From Lentzea fradiae (lineage in GTDB: Bacteria > Actinomycetota > Actinomycetes > Mycobacteriales > Pseudonocardiaceae), in contig NZ_FNCC01000003.1 of assembly GCF_900100955.1 (NCBI RefSeq), positions 434,001 to 498,000 of the forward strand: a stretch of DNA of 64,000 nt. Reading direction: 5' to 3'. Shown here piece after piece: positions 54,100 through 62,003 of this stretch. The notes under the pieces are model-generated. The model was not told the DNA's origin. It saw only the letters and a program-made list of their open reading frames with translations, and did not search any database. Position 1 is the stretch's first letter. The number at the start of each line of letters is the position of its first letter. A program made the position numbers and the translations under genes.

Positions 54100-55086
54100 G
54101 TGGTGTCGCACACCTCACGCCGTACCGCGCGTGGAGCGTTCGTGGCGACGGCGGCTGTCGTCGCAGCCACGCTGCCCACGTCCGCTGCCAACGCACAGCC
54201 CTCGGCCGACGACGCGCTCAAGAAGTACAACGAGCTGTCCGAGCAGGCGTCCAAGCTCAACCAGGACCACCTGAAGGCGCAGGACGACCTCGCCGCCAAG
54301 CAGGCCGAGCTGGACAAGGCCAAGAACGACCTGTCCGAGGCCCAGAAGGCCGAGGAGTCGCTGCGCGGTCAGGTCGACCTCCTCACCGAGGCCACCTACT
54401 CCGGCGCGCGCTTCAACCAGATCTCCGCGCTGCTGGTGAGCGACTCGCAGCAGGACTTCCTCAACCGCATGTCGGCCATCAACATCCTCGCGGCCGACAA
54501 CGCCGACGCGCTGAAGAGGCTCACCGACGCCGTCGAGCAGGCCGACACCGCGACGAAGACGGCGAACGACGCCACCGAGGCGTCGAAGAAGCTGCTCGCC
54601 GAGATCGACCAGAAGAAGGCCGACCTCGACAAGCAGCTCAGCGAGGCGCAGGCCCAGTACCGGTCGCTGAGCGCGGCGGTGCGCAGCCAGATGGCCCAGG
54701 TCGGCGACACGTCGAACATCTCGGTGCCCGCGGGCACCGCGGGCGCGGCGCTGCAGTTCGCCCTCAACCAGATCGGCAAGCCCTACGTCTACGGCTCCAA
54801 CGGCCCGAACTCGTGGGACTGCTCGTCGCTGATCCAGGCCGCGTACCGCTCCGCGGGCGTGTCCATCGGCCGCACCAGCTACGCGCAGGCCGCCGCCGGC
54901 CGCTCGGTGAGCCGCGGTGAGGTCAAGGCGGGCGACATCATCGTCTACTACTCGAGCCAGTCCCACGTGGCGATGGCCGTGGACGGCATCCGCGCCGTGC
55001 ACGCGTCGACCGAGGGTGTGCCGGTGAAGATCGCCGACATCGACTCGATCGGCCCGATCTCCGTCATCCGCCGCATCGAGGGCTGA
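54100..55086 (+). CDS. NlpC/P60-family peptidoglycan endopeptidase, second copy
   Basis: A 328-residue paralogue of the first: signal peptide (~1-34), coiled coil (~38-205) rich in Lys/Ala/Glu, NlpC/P60 domain with SWDCSSLIQ (Cys241), SSQSHVAMAV and HASTEG. The C-terminal ~28 residues match the first copy nearly perfectly, the coiled coils much less. The GTG start has the strong ribosome site AAAAAGGAGG nine bases upstream. A 220-base leader with a perfect 10-bp stem (53939-54012) separates it from the first copy, so it is regulated separately. It ends at a strong hairpin terminator. Confidence 0.95.
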   Translation: MVSHTSRRTARGAFVATAAVVAATLPTSAANAQPSADDALKKYNELSEQASKLNQDHLKAQDDLAAKQAELDKAKNDLSEAQKAEESLRGQVDLLTEATYSGARFNQISALLVSDSQQDFLNRMSAINILAADNADALKRLTDAVEQADTATKTANDATEASKKLLAEIDQKKADLDKQLSEAQAQYRSLSAAVRSQMAQVGDTSNISVPAGTAGAALQFALNQIGKPYVYGSNGPNSWDCSSLIQAAYRSAGVSIGRTSYAQAAAGRSVSRGEVKAGDIIVYYSSQSHVAMAVDGIRAVHASTEGVPVKIADIDSIGPISVIRRIEG

Positions 55087-55102
55087 CCTCGTTCCGGTCG
55101 TG

Positions 55103-55131
55103 ACGCCCCCTGCCTTCCGGGCAGGGGGCGT
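55103..55131 (+). terminator. Terminator of the second NlpC/P60 gene
   Basis: ACGCCCCCTGCC (55103-55114) pairs with GGCAGGGGGCGT (55120-55131) around 5 bases and is followed by TTCTGGTTT, close to a textbook intrinsic terminator. Confidence 0.85.
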
Positions 55132-55246
55132 TCTGGTTTCACTCGCCCGTGTGCACCTGTCCTCGTGGCCGGGCGAGCCGGGTCCGCCTTCACTACGTTC
55201 CGCTCCGGGCACCACCCGGTGCCGCGGTTTCGAAGTGGAGCGTTCA

Positions 55247-55807
55247 TTGGACACCTTGCAAGCCGGGCAGGAGCTGACCCGCGGCCAGCAGCTCACCACC
55301 GCCAACGGCTACCGGCTGACGCTGCAGGAAGACGGCAACCTGGTCCTCGAGGAGAACTCCGGGGTCGTGTGGGCCACCGGCACCGACGGCAAGGGCGCCG
55401 TCCGCGCCGCGATGCAGGACGACGGCAACTTCGTGCTCTACGCCGACGACAACACCCCGGTCTGGGCGAGCGGCACCGAGGGCAACCAGGGTGCGCGCCT
55501 GGTCCTTCAGGACGACCGCAACCTCGTCGTGGTCGGCGGCGACGGCGGCGCCAAGTGGGCGACCGGCACCAACACCGACTCCCCGCAGGCCGTGCCCGAG
55601 GCACCGGCGGCTCCCGAGCCCGCCCCGGAGCCCGCGCAGGAGGCCCCTCCGGCCGCGCAGACCTACCGCGTGCAGAGCGGCGACTCCCTCTGGGCGATCG
55701 CCGAACGCTTCTACGGCGACGGCAACCGGTACGGCGAGATCGCCGCCGCCAACGGCATCTCCAACCCGGACCTCATCCACCCGGACCAGGTCCTCACCAT
55801 TCCGTGA
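55247..55807 (+). CDS. B-lectin (bulb-type) plus LysM protein without signal peptide
   Basis: A 186-residue protein. Residues ~1-110 form a bulb-type mannose lectin (B-lectin) with the three QxDxNxVxY-type sites in modified form: LQEDGNLVLE, MQDDGNFVLY, LQDDRNLVVV. Only the second has the full N-V-Y. A Pro/Ala/Glu linker (~111-135) leads to a C-terminal LysM (TYRVQSGDSLWAIAERFYGDG, NPDLIHPDQVL). LysM binds peptidoglycan or chitin; the lectin binds mannose-type sugars. No signal peptide is present, so export would need another route, or it acts after cell lysis. Start TTG 55247 with GGAG seven bases upstream; GTG 55235 is an alternative. Confidence 0.88.
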   Translation: MDTLQAGQELTRGQQLTTANGYRLTLQEDGNLVLEENSGVVWATGTDGKGAVRAAMQDDGNFVLYADDNTPVWASGTEGNQGARLVLQDDRNLVVVGGDGGAKWATGTNTDSPQAVPEAPAAPEPAPEPAQEAPPAAQTYRVQSGDSLWAIAERFYGDGNRYGEIAAANGISNPDLIHPDQVLTIP

Positions 55808-55812
55808 ACCGC

Positions 55813-55848
55813 GACGGGCCGGTCCGCGACGCTGGGGACCGGCCCGTC
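55813..55848 (+). terminator. Terminator of the B-lectin/LysM gene
   Basis: A perfect 13-bp stem: GACGGGCCGGTCC (55813-55825) and GGACCGGCCCGTC (55836-55848), 10-base loop, beginning 6 bases after the stop codon. Three copies of CCCGCTGCTC follow (55883, 55910, 55927). Confidence 0.8.
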
Positions 55849-55934
55849 CGGCACGTCTTGCGCCGGACCCGCGCTTCCGGGTCCCGCTGCTCAGGCCCGT
55901 TCTCGCGGGCCCGCTGCTCCTCGCGACCCGCTGC

Positions 55935-56246
55935 TCAGAGGCCCGGCTGGCCCGGCTCCTGGCGCGCGATGGCGAACGCCGGGTTGCCCTCGTCGTCCTG
56001 ACGCACGTCGAGCACCTTGTCGTCGAGGTACTGGGCCGCGGCGGGCTCCAGGATGACCTTGGCCCCGGAGGGGGCGGCCACCACCTGGTCCCCGTCAGCC
56101 GCCTCGCTGAGCGAGAGCTCCAGGGCGGCCTGGCTGTTCTGGTCGGCGGCGAGCGCGAAACGCAGGCCCACGTCGTCGCTCGGTGCCTCGGTCTGCGACG
56201 TCAGCTCGTTGATGACCTCGGCAGCCATCGGCGTCACTTCGAGCAT
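55935..56246 (-). CDS. HesB/IscA-like protein lacking cysteines
   Basis: A 103-residue protein with the A-type iron-sulfur scaffold (HesB/IscA/ErpA) fold: LEVTPMAAEVINEL, VGLRFALAAD, LELSLSEAADGDQVV, KVILEPAAAQYLDD. A-type carriers need three Cys; this sequence has none. Such Cys-less relatives are common in actinomycetes and are usually annotated as Fe-S biosynthesis or adhesin-like proteins; they cannot carry a cluster in the usual way. Role unknown. Start ATG 56246. Confidence 0.75.
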   Translation of the reverse strand: MLEVTPMAAEVINELTSQTEAPSDDVGLRFALAADQNSQAALELSLSEAADGDQVVAAPSGAKVILEPAAAQYLDDKVLDVRQDDEGNPAFAIARQEPGQPGL

Positions 56247-56535
56247 GTCGGCCCCTCACATCAGGAAACAAAACTCGTTCGGTGTTCCCGGGACGGGGCG
56301 GGTTCAACCACTTCTCGCCTGATTGAGGGTCGAACGACCTCGGCGACGGAAGGAGTTGGGGATGTTTTCGCTGGTGGGAGCAGGTGGAGTGGACGCGGCT
56401 CGGAACTGGGGTGAGTGGACCAGTGCTGGATAATTTGGGCGCCGGGGACGGGCACTGGCGACGGGCACCGGGTACTGGGGCTGCCTGACCGGCCCGTCCC
56501 ACTCGCCCCGCCGACCTGGTTCAGCCCGGCCAGCC
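56247..56535. other. Non-coding stretch beside the tandem repeat
   Basis: Together with the repeat at 56536-56644 this makes a 468-base gap (56247-56714) with no gene I can support. It holds the HesB-like gene's promoter and short GA- or CT-rich patches; open frames here are low-complexity. Confidence 0.5.
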
Positions 56536-56644
56536 CAGCTCAGCCCGGCCAACTCAGCTCAGCCCTGCCAACCAGCTCAGCGCGCCAGCCCAGCTCAACG
56601 CGCCGGTCCAGCTCAGCGCGCCGGTCCAGCTCAACCTGCCCGGC
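56536..56644. repeat. 18-bp tandem repeat, six imperfect units
   Basis: Units begin with CAGCTCA(G/A): 56536, 56555, 56573, 56591, 56609 and 56627, spaced by 18 (once 19) bases. Units at 56591 and 56609 read CAGCTCAACGCGCCGGTC and CAGCTCAGCGCGCCGGTC, one difference. On the minus strand the period reads LSWTGA-like in one frame, but with no start or ribosome site. It lies directly downstream of the gene at 56715. Confidence 0.75.
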
Positions 56645-56714
56645 CCACCTCGCCAACCCAGCCCGGCCAACTCGCCCGGCCAGAGCCCGGTCAGCCCAGT
56701 CAGCCCGGTTCGGG

Positions 56715-57359
56715 CTAAGCCACCCGGTGGGCCGGTCGGGCCACCTCGTTGCGCACGTGGCCGCACGCCGAGCACACCCGCGGCACCGGCACGATCTCCG
56801 CCACCAGGCGCCACGAGTCGGCGAACGACGGGGCCTCCTGGCCCGGCACGAGCAGGCTGTCGAGCACCTCCTGGCGGCGCCTGCCCTTCTCGCGGCTGCG
56901 TTCGACCGGGTCGCGGCGGTGGGCGAGGGCGCGGGAGGCCGCTCGGGCCCGTTCGCCCTCGGAGGTGAGGGCCGCGCTTCTGCGCGGGGCGTGCAGGGCG
57001 GCGTTGCGGCGGTTCACGCGGTACCACTCGCCGAGGGTCATGCCCTTCAGCGGCGGGCTGGCGAGGCCGGCGCCGTCGGCCGTCCAGGTGCGCAGGCGGG
57101 CTCGCAGGAACTCGTGGGCCACCTGGGCCCTGGAGCGGGGGCGGCCCTGGCGGGTGCCGTCGGGCTTGGTGTCGACGGCGGTGAGGAGGGCGTCGACGCT
57201 CCAGCCCGCCGTGAACCACGGCTCGAGCAGGCGCCGCACCCAGCGGCGGTCGGCGTCCGGCCAGGAGGCCCTGACGCACAGGGACTCGACGGCGATGTCC
57301 ACGTCGGCGTCGGTGGAAGGGACCACGCGGCCCGGCCAGCGACTGGGTTCGAACTGCAT
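56715..57359 (-). CDS. Conserved hypothetical protein with CxxC motif
   Basis: A 214-residue basic protein I cannot place in a family. The N-terminal half (DVDIAVESLCVRASWPDADRR, WFTAGWSVDALLTAVD) looks helical and compact, perhaps a winged-helix or replication-protein-like domain; the middle is very Arg-rich (RARAASRALAHRRDP); the end holds CSACGH, a single CxxC that could be half of a zinc site. No signal peptide. Its codon bias is normal for the region, so it is a real gene. Start ATG 57359. The tandem repeat just downstream may be part of its 3' region. Confidence 0.65.
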   Translation of the reverse strand: MQFEPSRWPGRVVPSTDADVDIAVESLCVRASWPDADRRWVRRLLEPWFTAGWSVDALLTAVDTKPDGTRQGRPRSRAQVAHEFLRARLRTWTADGAGLASPPLKGMTLGEWYRVNRRNAALHAPRRSAALTSEGERARAASRALAHRRDPVERSREKGRRRQEVLDSLLVPGQEAPSFADSWRLVAEIVPVPRVCSACGHVRNEVARPAHRVA

Positions 57360-57509
57360 CGGGACTGACCTCCTTCTAGCACGCACACGAACACCTGTTC
57401 GACATGCTGCCACGGGGGTCTGACAAAAAATGAACCTGTGCCTGTTGACCAGGCAAAACTCACCCGTTCAGCACAGTGGAGCAGCCCTGGCGCCGCTAGT
57501 CTCCGGGCC

Positions 57510-58199
57510 ATGACGCACGACGAGGTCACCGGTGACCGGATGAACTGGCTCCGAGCGGGCGTGCTCGGGGCGAACGACGGCATCGTGTCGACCGCGAGCC
57601 TCGTGGTGGGCGTCGCCGGGGCCACGACGGACCGGGCCCAGATCCTGGTCGCGGGGCTGGCGGGGCTCTTCGCCGGCGCGATGTCGATGGCGAGCGGTGA
57701 GTACGTGTCGGTGAGCAGCCAGCGCGACGCGGAACGGGCCCTGCTCGCCAAGGAGCGCCAGGAGCTGCGGGACATGCCCGAGGAGGAGCTGGAGGAGCTC
57801 AAGGAGATCTACGAGGGCAAGGGCCTCGACTCCGGCACGGCCGAGGAGGTCGCGCGGCAGCTCACCGAGCACGACGCGCTCGCCGCGCACGCCGACGCCG
57901 AGCTGCACATCGACCCGGACGAGCTGACGAACCCGTGGGGTGCGGCCGTGGCGAGCTTCATCGCGTTCACGGTCGGGGCGCTGCTCCCCCTCGCCGCCAT
58001 CGCCTTCACGACGACGAGCCTGCGCGTGCCGGTGACCGTCACCGCCGCGATCCTCGCGCTCGCCCTCACCGGGTTCGTCAGCGCGCGGCTGAGCGGGGCC
58101 CGCAAGCGGCGCGCGGTCGTGCGCAACATCGCCGGTGGCCTGATCGCGATGGGCGTCACCTACGCGATCGGCTCGCTGGTGGGGCAGAGCATCGGGTAG
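57510..58199 (+). CDS. VIT1/CCC1-family transporter (iron/manganese type)
   Basis: A 229-residue membrane protein of the VIT1/CCC1 family: N-terminal LRAGVLGANDGIVSTASLVVGVAGA with the conserved GANDGIVS, then MASGEYVSVSSQRD with the metal-binding E, an acidic loop (EERQELRDMPEEELEELKE) and three C-terminal helices. Plant and fungal members carry Fe2+ or Mn2+ into vacuoles; bacterial ones are thought to export or store them. There is no ferritin domain fused. Start ATG 57510; it lies alone with a 71-base leader. Confidence 0.9.
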   Translation: MTHDEVTGDRMNWLRAGVLGANDGIVSTASLVVGVAGATTDRAQILVAGLAGLFAGAMSMASGEYVSVSSQRDAERALLAKERQELRDMPEEELEELKEIYEGKGLDSGTAEEVARQLTEHDALAAHADAELHIDPDELTNPWGAAVASFIAFTVGALLPLAAIAFTTTSLRVPVTVTAAILALALTGFVSARLSGARKRRAVVRNIAGGLIAMGVTYAIGSLVGQSIG

Positions 58200-58243
58200 C
58201 GGCCGAAGCATCGGACGACGACGGAGTGGGTACAGCAACGGCC

Positions 58244-58468
58244 ATGAGTGAAGAACGTGGCGCGTACGTCCCCCAGGACACCGACGGCTTCGAGGGCCTC
58301 GACGAGGACAACCTCAAGAAGGACCCGCTCGAAGGAGCGATGGACCCTCCGGAGGACTGGTCGGAGTCCACGAAGTACGGGATGACGGAGTACGAGCAGG
58401 CCCATCCGCGTCCACTGGACGACCGGCTGGCCGAAGAGCGCGGCGACGACGCCGAGACGGGTGCATGA
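58244..58468 (+). CDS. Small acidic hypothetical protein
   Basis: A 74-residue very acidic protein (many Asp/Glu, some Lys) without Cys or hydrophobic segments, likely disordered: SEERGAYVPQDTDGFEG, KKDPLEGAMDPPEDW, EYEQAHPRPLDDRLAEER. I know no function. It follows the VIT1-like gene by 44 bases and precedes the HAD gene by 7; it may therefore be part of that operon. Confidence 0.6.
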   Translation: MSEERGAYVPQDTDGFEGLDEDNLKKDPLEGAMDPPEDWSESTKYGMTEYEQAHPRPLDDRLAEERGDDAETGA

Positions 58469-58475
58469 TCGTCCC

Positions 58476-59153
58476 ATGAGCCTCGGCATCCCGGAGAAGA
58501 TCACGGCGTTGCTGTTCGACCTCGACGGCGTGCTCACCAGCACCGCCGTGCTGCACCGCCAGGCTTGGCGGCAGACTTTCGAAGCCATGGGGCAGCCGTT
58601 CGGCGAGCAGGACTACCTCGCCTACGTGGACGGGAAGCCGCGCTACGACGGGGTCCGCAGCTTCCTCACCTCACGCGGCCTCGCCCCGACGGAGGACGAG
58701 GTGCGCCGCATCGGCGACCAGAAGAACGACCTGGTGAACGAGATCATCGACGAGCAGGGCATCTCCCCCTACGAGGGGTCGGTGCGCTACCTGCAGGCCG
58801 CGCGGAAGGCCGGCCTGCCCATCGGTGTCGTCACGTCGTCGGCCAACGCCATGCGCGTGCTGCGTGCGGGGAACCTGCTCGACTACGTCGACGCGCTGGT
58901 GGACGGCAACGTCATCACCGCGTCGAACCTGAGGGGCAAACCGGCCCCCGACTCGTTCGTCGAGGGCGCGAGACGGCTCAAGACCGCACCGGAGCACGCG
59001 GCCGTCTTCGAGGACGCGCTGGCCGGGGTGCGGGCGGGGCGTGACGGCGGGTTCGGCTACGTCGTCGGTGTCGACCGCGGCGACCAGCGGGACGTCCTGA
59101 AGGCCAACGGCGCCGACGTGGTCGTCGACGAGCTCGACGAGCTGCTGTCATGA
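58476..59153 (+). CDS. HAD-superfamily beta-phosphoglucomutase-like enzyme
   Basis: A 225-residue HAD phosphotransferase with the motif LLFDLDGVLTS (Asp15 nucleophile, Asp17 acid/base), VVTSSAN in motif II, GKPAPDSF (Lys) and FEDALAGV (motif IV). A cap domain follows motif I. It is the beta-phosphoglucomutase type, converting beta-glucose-1-phosphate to glucose-6-phosphate. The stop codon overlaps the start of the GH65 phosphorylase, so the two probably work in series: the phosphorylase releases beta-glucose-1-phosphate. Start ATG 58476; a GTG five codons earlier would overlap the preceding gene. Confidence 0.93.
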   Translation: MSLGIPEKITALLFDLDGVLTSTAVLHRQAWRQTFEAMGQPFGEQDYLAYVDGKPRYDGVRSFLTSRGLAPTEDEVRRIGDQKNDLVNEIIDEQGISPYEGSVRYLQAARKAGLPIGVVTSSANAMRVLRAGNLLDYVDALVDGNVITASNLRGKPAPDSFVEGARRLKTAPEHAAVFEDALAGVRAGRDGGFGYVVGVDRGDQRDVLKANGADVVVDELDELLS

Positions 59154-61483
59154 GCTACGCGGTCGAACCGTGGCAGCTGCGCTGGCAGGGCCTGTCGGTG
59201 GGCAACCTGCACCAGACCGAGTCGACGTTCGCGCTGTCGAACGGCCACATCGGCATGCGCGGCACGCTCGACGAGGGTGAGCCCCGCGGCCTGCCGGGCA
59301 CCTACCTCAACGGCTTCTACGAGCAGCACCAGCTGCCGTACGGGGAGGCGGGCTACGGCTACCCGGAGGCGGGCCAGACGGTCGTCAACGTCACCGACGG
59401 CAAGATCATCCGGCTGCTGGTCGAGGACGAGCCGCTGGACATGCGCTACGGCACCGCGATCGAGCACGAGCGCGTCCTCGACTTCCGGTCCGGCACGCTG
59501 CGCCGCCGCACGGTGTGGGAGTCGCCGACGGGCCGCCGGGTGACGGTGCGCAGCGAGCGGCTCGTGTCGTTCACGCAACGAGCGGTCGCCGCGATCCGCT
59601 ACGAGGTGGAGCCGGAGGAGGACCTGCAGCTGGTCCTGCAGTCCGACCTGCTGGCGAACGAGCCGATCCAGAGCCGCAGCAGCGACCCGCGCGTCGCCGC
59701 GGCCCTGGACGCGCCGCTGGTCAACGACTTCACGATGGCGGAGAAGTCGCGCGCGGTGCTGTGCCACCACACCAAGGTGTCGGGTCTGCGGATGGCCGCC
59801 GCGATGGAGCACGAGATCGAGGCCGTCGAGCTCGCGGAGGGCACCACACCGCGCACGGAGATCCGCGCGGAGGACGACCTGGCCCGGTACACCGCGGCCG
59901 TCGACGTCAAGGGCGGCACCTGCCTCAAGCTCACCAAGTACCTGGCCTACGGCTGGTCCGGCCAGCGGTCGACGCCCGCGTTGCGGGCCCAGGTGGAGGC
60001 CGCGCTCTCGGGCGCGCGCCAGACCGGCTGGGAGGGCTTGCTGCGGGAGCAGCGGGCGTTCCTGGACGACTTCTGGGAGGTCGCCGACATCGAGGTCGAG
60101 GGCGACGACGAGCTTCAGCAGGCGCTGCGGTTCGCGCTGTTCCACATCCTGCAGGCCGGTGCCCGCGGGGAGACCAGGGCGATCCCCGGCAAGGGCCTCA
60201 CCGGTCCCGGCTACGACGGCCACGCGTTCTGGGACACCGAGATGTTCGTGCTGCCCGTCCTCACCTACACGGTGCCGGACGCCGCACGGGACGCGCTGCG
60301 CTGGCGTCACTCCACTTTGGACAAGGCACGCGAACGCGCGGAGGTGCTGGGACTCAAGGGCGCCGCGTTCCCGTGGCGGTCGATCAACGGCGCGGAGTGC
60401 AGCGCGTACTGGCCCGCGGGCACGGCGGCGTTCCACGTCTCCGGTGACGTCGCCTACGCCGTCCAGCAGTACCTGCACGCCACGAACGACGAGGCGTTCG
60501 ACCGCGACGAGGCCACCGAGATCCTGGTGGAGACGGCGCGGCTGTGGATGTCTCTCGGTCACCACGACCCGCACGACGGGTTCCGCATCGACGGGGTGAC
60601 GGGCCCGGACGAGTACTCGGCGATCGTCGACAACAACGTCTACACGAACCTGGTCGCCCAGCAGAACCTGCGCTCGGCCGCCGACGCCGCGGAACGCCAC
60701 CCGGACAAGGCGAACGCGTCCGCGGAGGAGATCGCGGCGTGGCGCAAGGCGGCCGACGTGATGGCGATGCCCTACGACGAGCTGCTCCAGGTGCACCCGC
60801 AGGCGGACAACTTCACGAGGCACGCGGAGTGGGACTTCGAGAACACGCCGGCGGAGAAGTACCCGCTGTTGCTGAACTACCCGTACTTCGACCTGTACCG
60901 CCGCCAGGTGGTGAAGCAGGCGGACCTCGTCCTCGCGATGCACGTGCGCGGTGACGCGTTCACCGCGGAGGAGAAGGCCCGCAACTTCGCCTACTACGAG
61001 GCCCGCACCGTGCGCGACTCGTCGTTGTCGGCGGGCACGCAGGCGGTGCTGGCGGCGGAGGTCGGGCACCTGGACCTCGCGTTCGACTACCTCGTCGAGG
61101 CGGCGTTCACCGATCTCCACGACCTGCACGAGAACGTCACCAACGGCCTGCACATGGCCTCGCTGGCGGGCGCGTGGACGGCGCTGGTGGCCGGGTTCGG
61201 CGGGATGCGCGACCACGGCGGCGAGCTGACGTTCGCGCCGCGGCTGCCGGACGCGCTGACCGGGCTCTCGTTCCGGATGGCGTTCCAGGGCACCAGGATC
61301 GCGGTCGAGGTGCGCGGCGGTGAGGCCACGTACCGGATCGTGGACGGCACCGAGCTGACGACGAAGCACCACGGGGAGCCGATCACGATCAAGGCCGGGG
61401 AGCCGGTGACCGTGCCGATCCCGAAGTGCCCCGAGCTCGAACGGCCGCGGCTGCCGTTCGGCCGGGAGCCCCGCAGGCGCTAG
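59150..61483 (+). CDS. GH65 family glycosyl hydrolase (maltose/trehalose-type phosphorylase)
   Basis: A 777-residue GH65 protein: N-terminal beta-sandwich (1 to ~280), linker, (alpha/alpha)6 barrel (~310-690) and C-terminal domain. The catalytic acid is in DGVTGPDEYSAI (Glu488). The barrel also has FWDTEMFVLP and HPDKAN. GH65 enzymes phosphorolyse maltose, trehalose or kojibiose to beta-glucose-1-phosphate, with a few hydrolases. With the beta-phosphoglucomutase-like gene upstream (ATGA overlap), phosphorolysis of a glucose disaccharide is the expected role; which disaccharide cannot be chosen. Ends at a strong terminator. Confidence 0.95.
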   Translation: MSYAVEPWQLRWQGLSVGNLHQTESTFALSNGHIGMRGTLDEGEPRGLPGTYLNGFYEQHQLPYGEAGYGYPEAGQTVVNVTDGKIIRLLVEDEPLDMRYGTAIEHERVLDFRSGTLRRRTVWESPTGRRVTVRSERLVSFTQRAVAAIRYEVEPEEDLQLVLQSDLLANEPIQSRSSDPRVAAALDAPLVNDFTMAEKSRAVLCHHTKVSGLRMAAAMEHEIEAVELAEGTTPRTEIRAEDDLARYTAAVDVKGGTCLKLTKYLAYGWSGQRSTPALRAQVEAALSGARQTGWEGLLREQRAFLDDFWEVADIEVEGDDELQQALRFALFHILQAGARGETRAIPGKGLTGPGYDGHAFWDTEMFVLPVLTYTVPDAARDALRWRHSTLDKARERAEVLGLKGAAFPWRSINGAECSAYWPAGTAAFHVSGDVAYAVQQYLHATNDEAFDRDEATEILVETARLWMSLGHHDPHDGFRIDGVTGPDEYSAIVDNNVYTNLVAQQNLRSAADAAERHPDKANASAEEIAAWRKAADVMAMPYDELLQVHPQADNFTRHAEWDFENTPAEKYPLLLNYPYFDLYRRQVVKQADLVLAMHVRGDAFTAEEKARNFAYYEARTVRDSSLSAGTQAVLAAEVGHLDLAFDYLVEAAFTDLHDLHENVTNGLHMASLAGAWTALVAGFGGMRDHGGELTFAPRLPDALTGLSFRMAFQGTRIAVEVRGGEATYRIVDGTELTTKHHGEPITIKAGEPVTVPIPKCPELERPRLPFGREPRRR

Positions 61484-61490
61484 ACCCGAC

Positions 61491-61527
61491 GGCTGGTCTT
61501 CGCCTCCGTCCGAGGCGAAGACCAGCC
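61491..61527 (+). terminator. Strong terminator after the GH65 gene
   Basis: A perfect 16-bp stem, GGCTGGTCTTCGCCTC (61491-61506) and its complement (61512-61527), with loop CGTCC, eight bases beyond the stop codon. No T-tract. Confidence 0.85.
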
Positions 61528-61663
61528 GGTCCGGTTCCGGCGAAGAAGCGTTCGAACGGGCGAAGCAGGATCAGGATGACGCCGACGAAGAGCAGCACGT
61601 ACTGCGGCAGGTAGAAGGCGTCGGGCAGACCGAGCACCGGCTCGTAGGTGGGACCTTTCCTGG

Positions 61664-62002
61664 TCAGCCCGGCAGACGGGAGACCTGGTAGTGCGCGATC
61701 AGGTCGTCCTTCACCAACACGCTCAGGTGCACCCCGATCGCCGGTCTGTCGGCGAACGTGAAATCGACGCTCAAATAGCCGAGCACCAGATCGTCAGCCA
61801 GCCTGCGCGTTTCCAGAATCCGGTAGGCGGCTTTCAAACCGAGCGGCTGGGAATCGTAGTAGGCCGCGATCCCGGCCCTTCCCACGCCGTACGGCTTGAG
61901 GCCCTGAAAAATGGCGTCCTCGGTGAATCCGGCCGCCACGCGTTCCGGGTCGTGCGCGTCGACCGCGTCCTTCCACCGGTCCATGACCTCGTCGAGCGTC
62001 AT
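61664..62002 (-). CDS. SnoaL-like/NTF2-fold small protein
   Basis: A 112-residue protein with an NTF2-like cone: DEVMDRWKDAVDAHDPERVAAGFTEDAIFQG at the start, where helix and W/D residues are typical, then IAAYYDSQPLGLKA, RRLADDLVLGYLSVDFTF and HLSVLVKDDLIAHYQVSRL. SnoaL-like proteins are isomerases, dehydratases or ligand binders; the acid in such folds is variable. It starts one base after the SDR stop and shares its operon, so it may help the SDR. Substrate unknown. Confidence 0.8.
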   Translation of the reverse strand: MTLDEVMDRWKDAVDAHDPERVAAGFTEDAIFQGLKPYGVGRAGIAAYYDSQPLGLKAAYRILETRRLADDLVLGYLSVDFTFADRPAIGVHLSVLVKDDLIAHYQVSRLPG

Positions 62003-62003
62003 G

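Noticed and set aside
55883..55936. Three CCCGCTGCTC copies as a CRISPR or mobile-element repeat
   Set aside because: Only 10 bases, unequal spacing (17-27) and within a GC-rich stretch; no array, spacers or cas genes.
59057..61372. Long minus-strand open frame opposite the GH65 gene
   Set aside because: Same GC-driven shadow. The plus strand holds a full GH65 protein.
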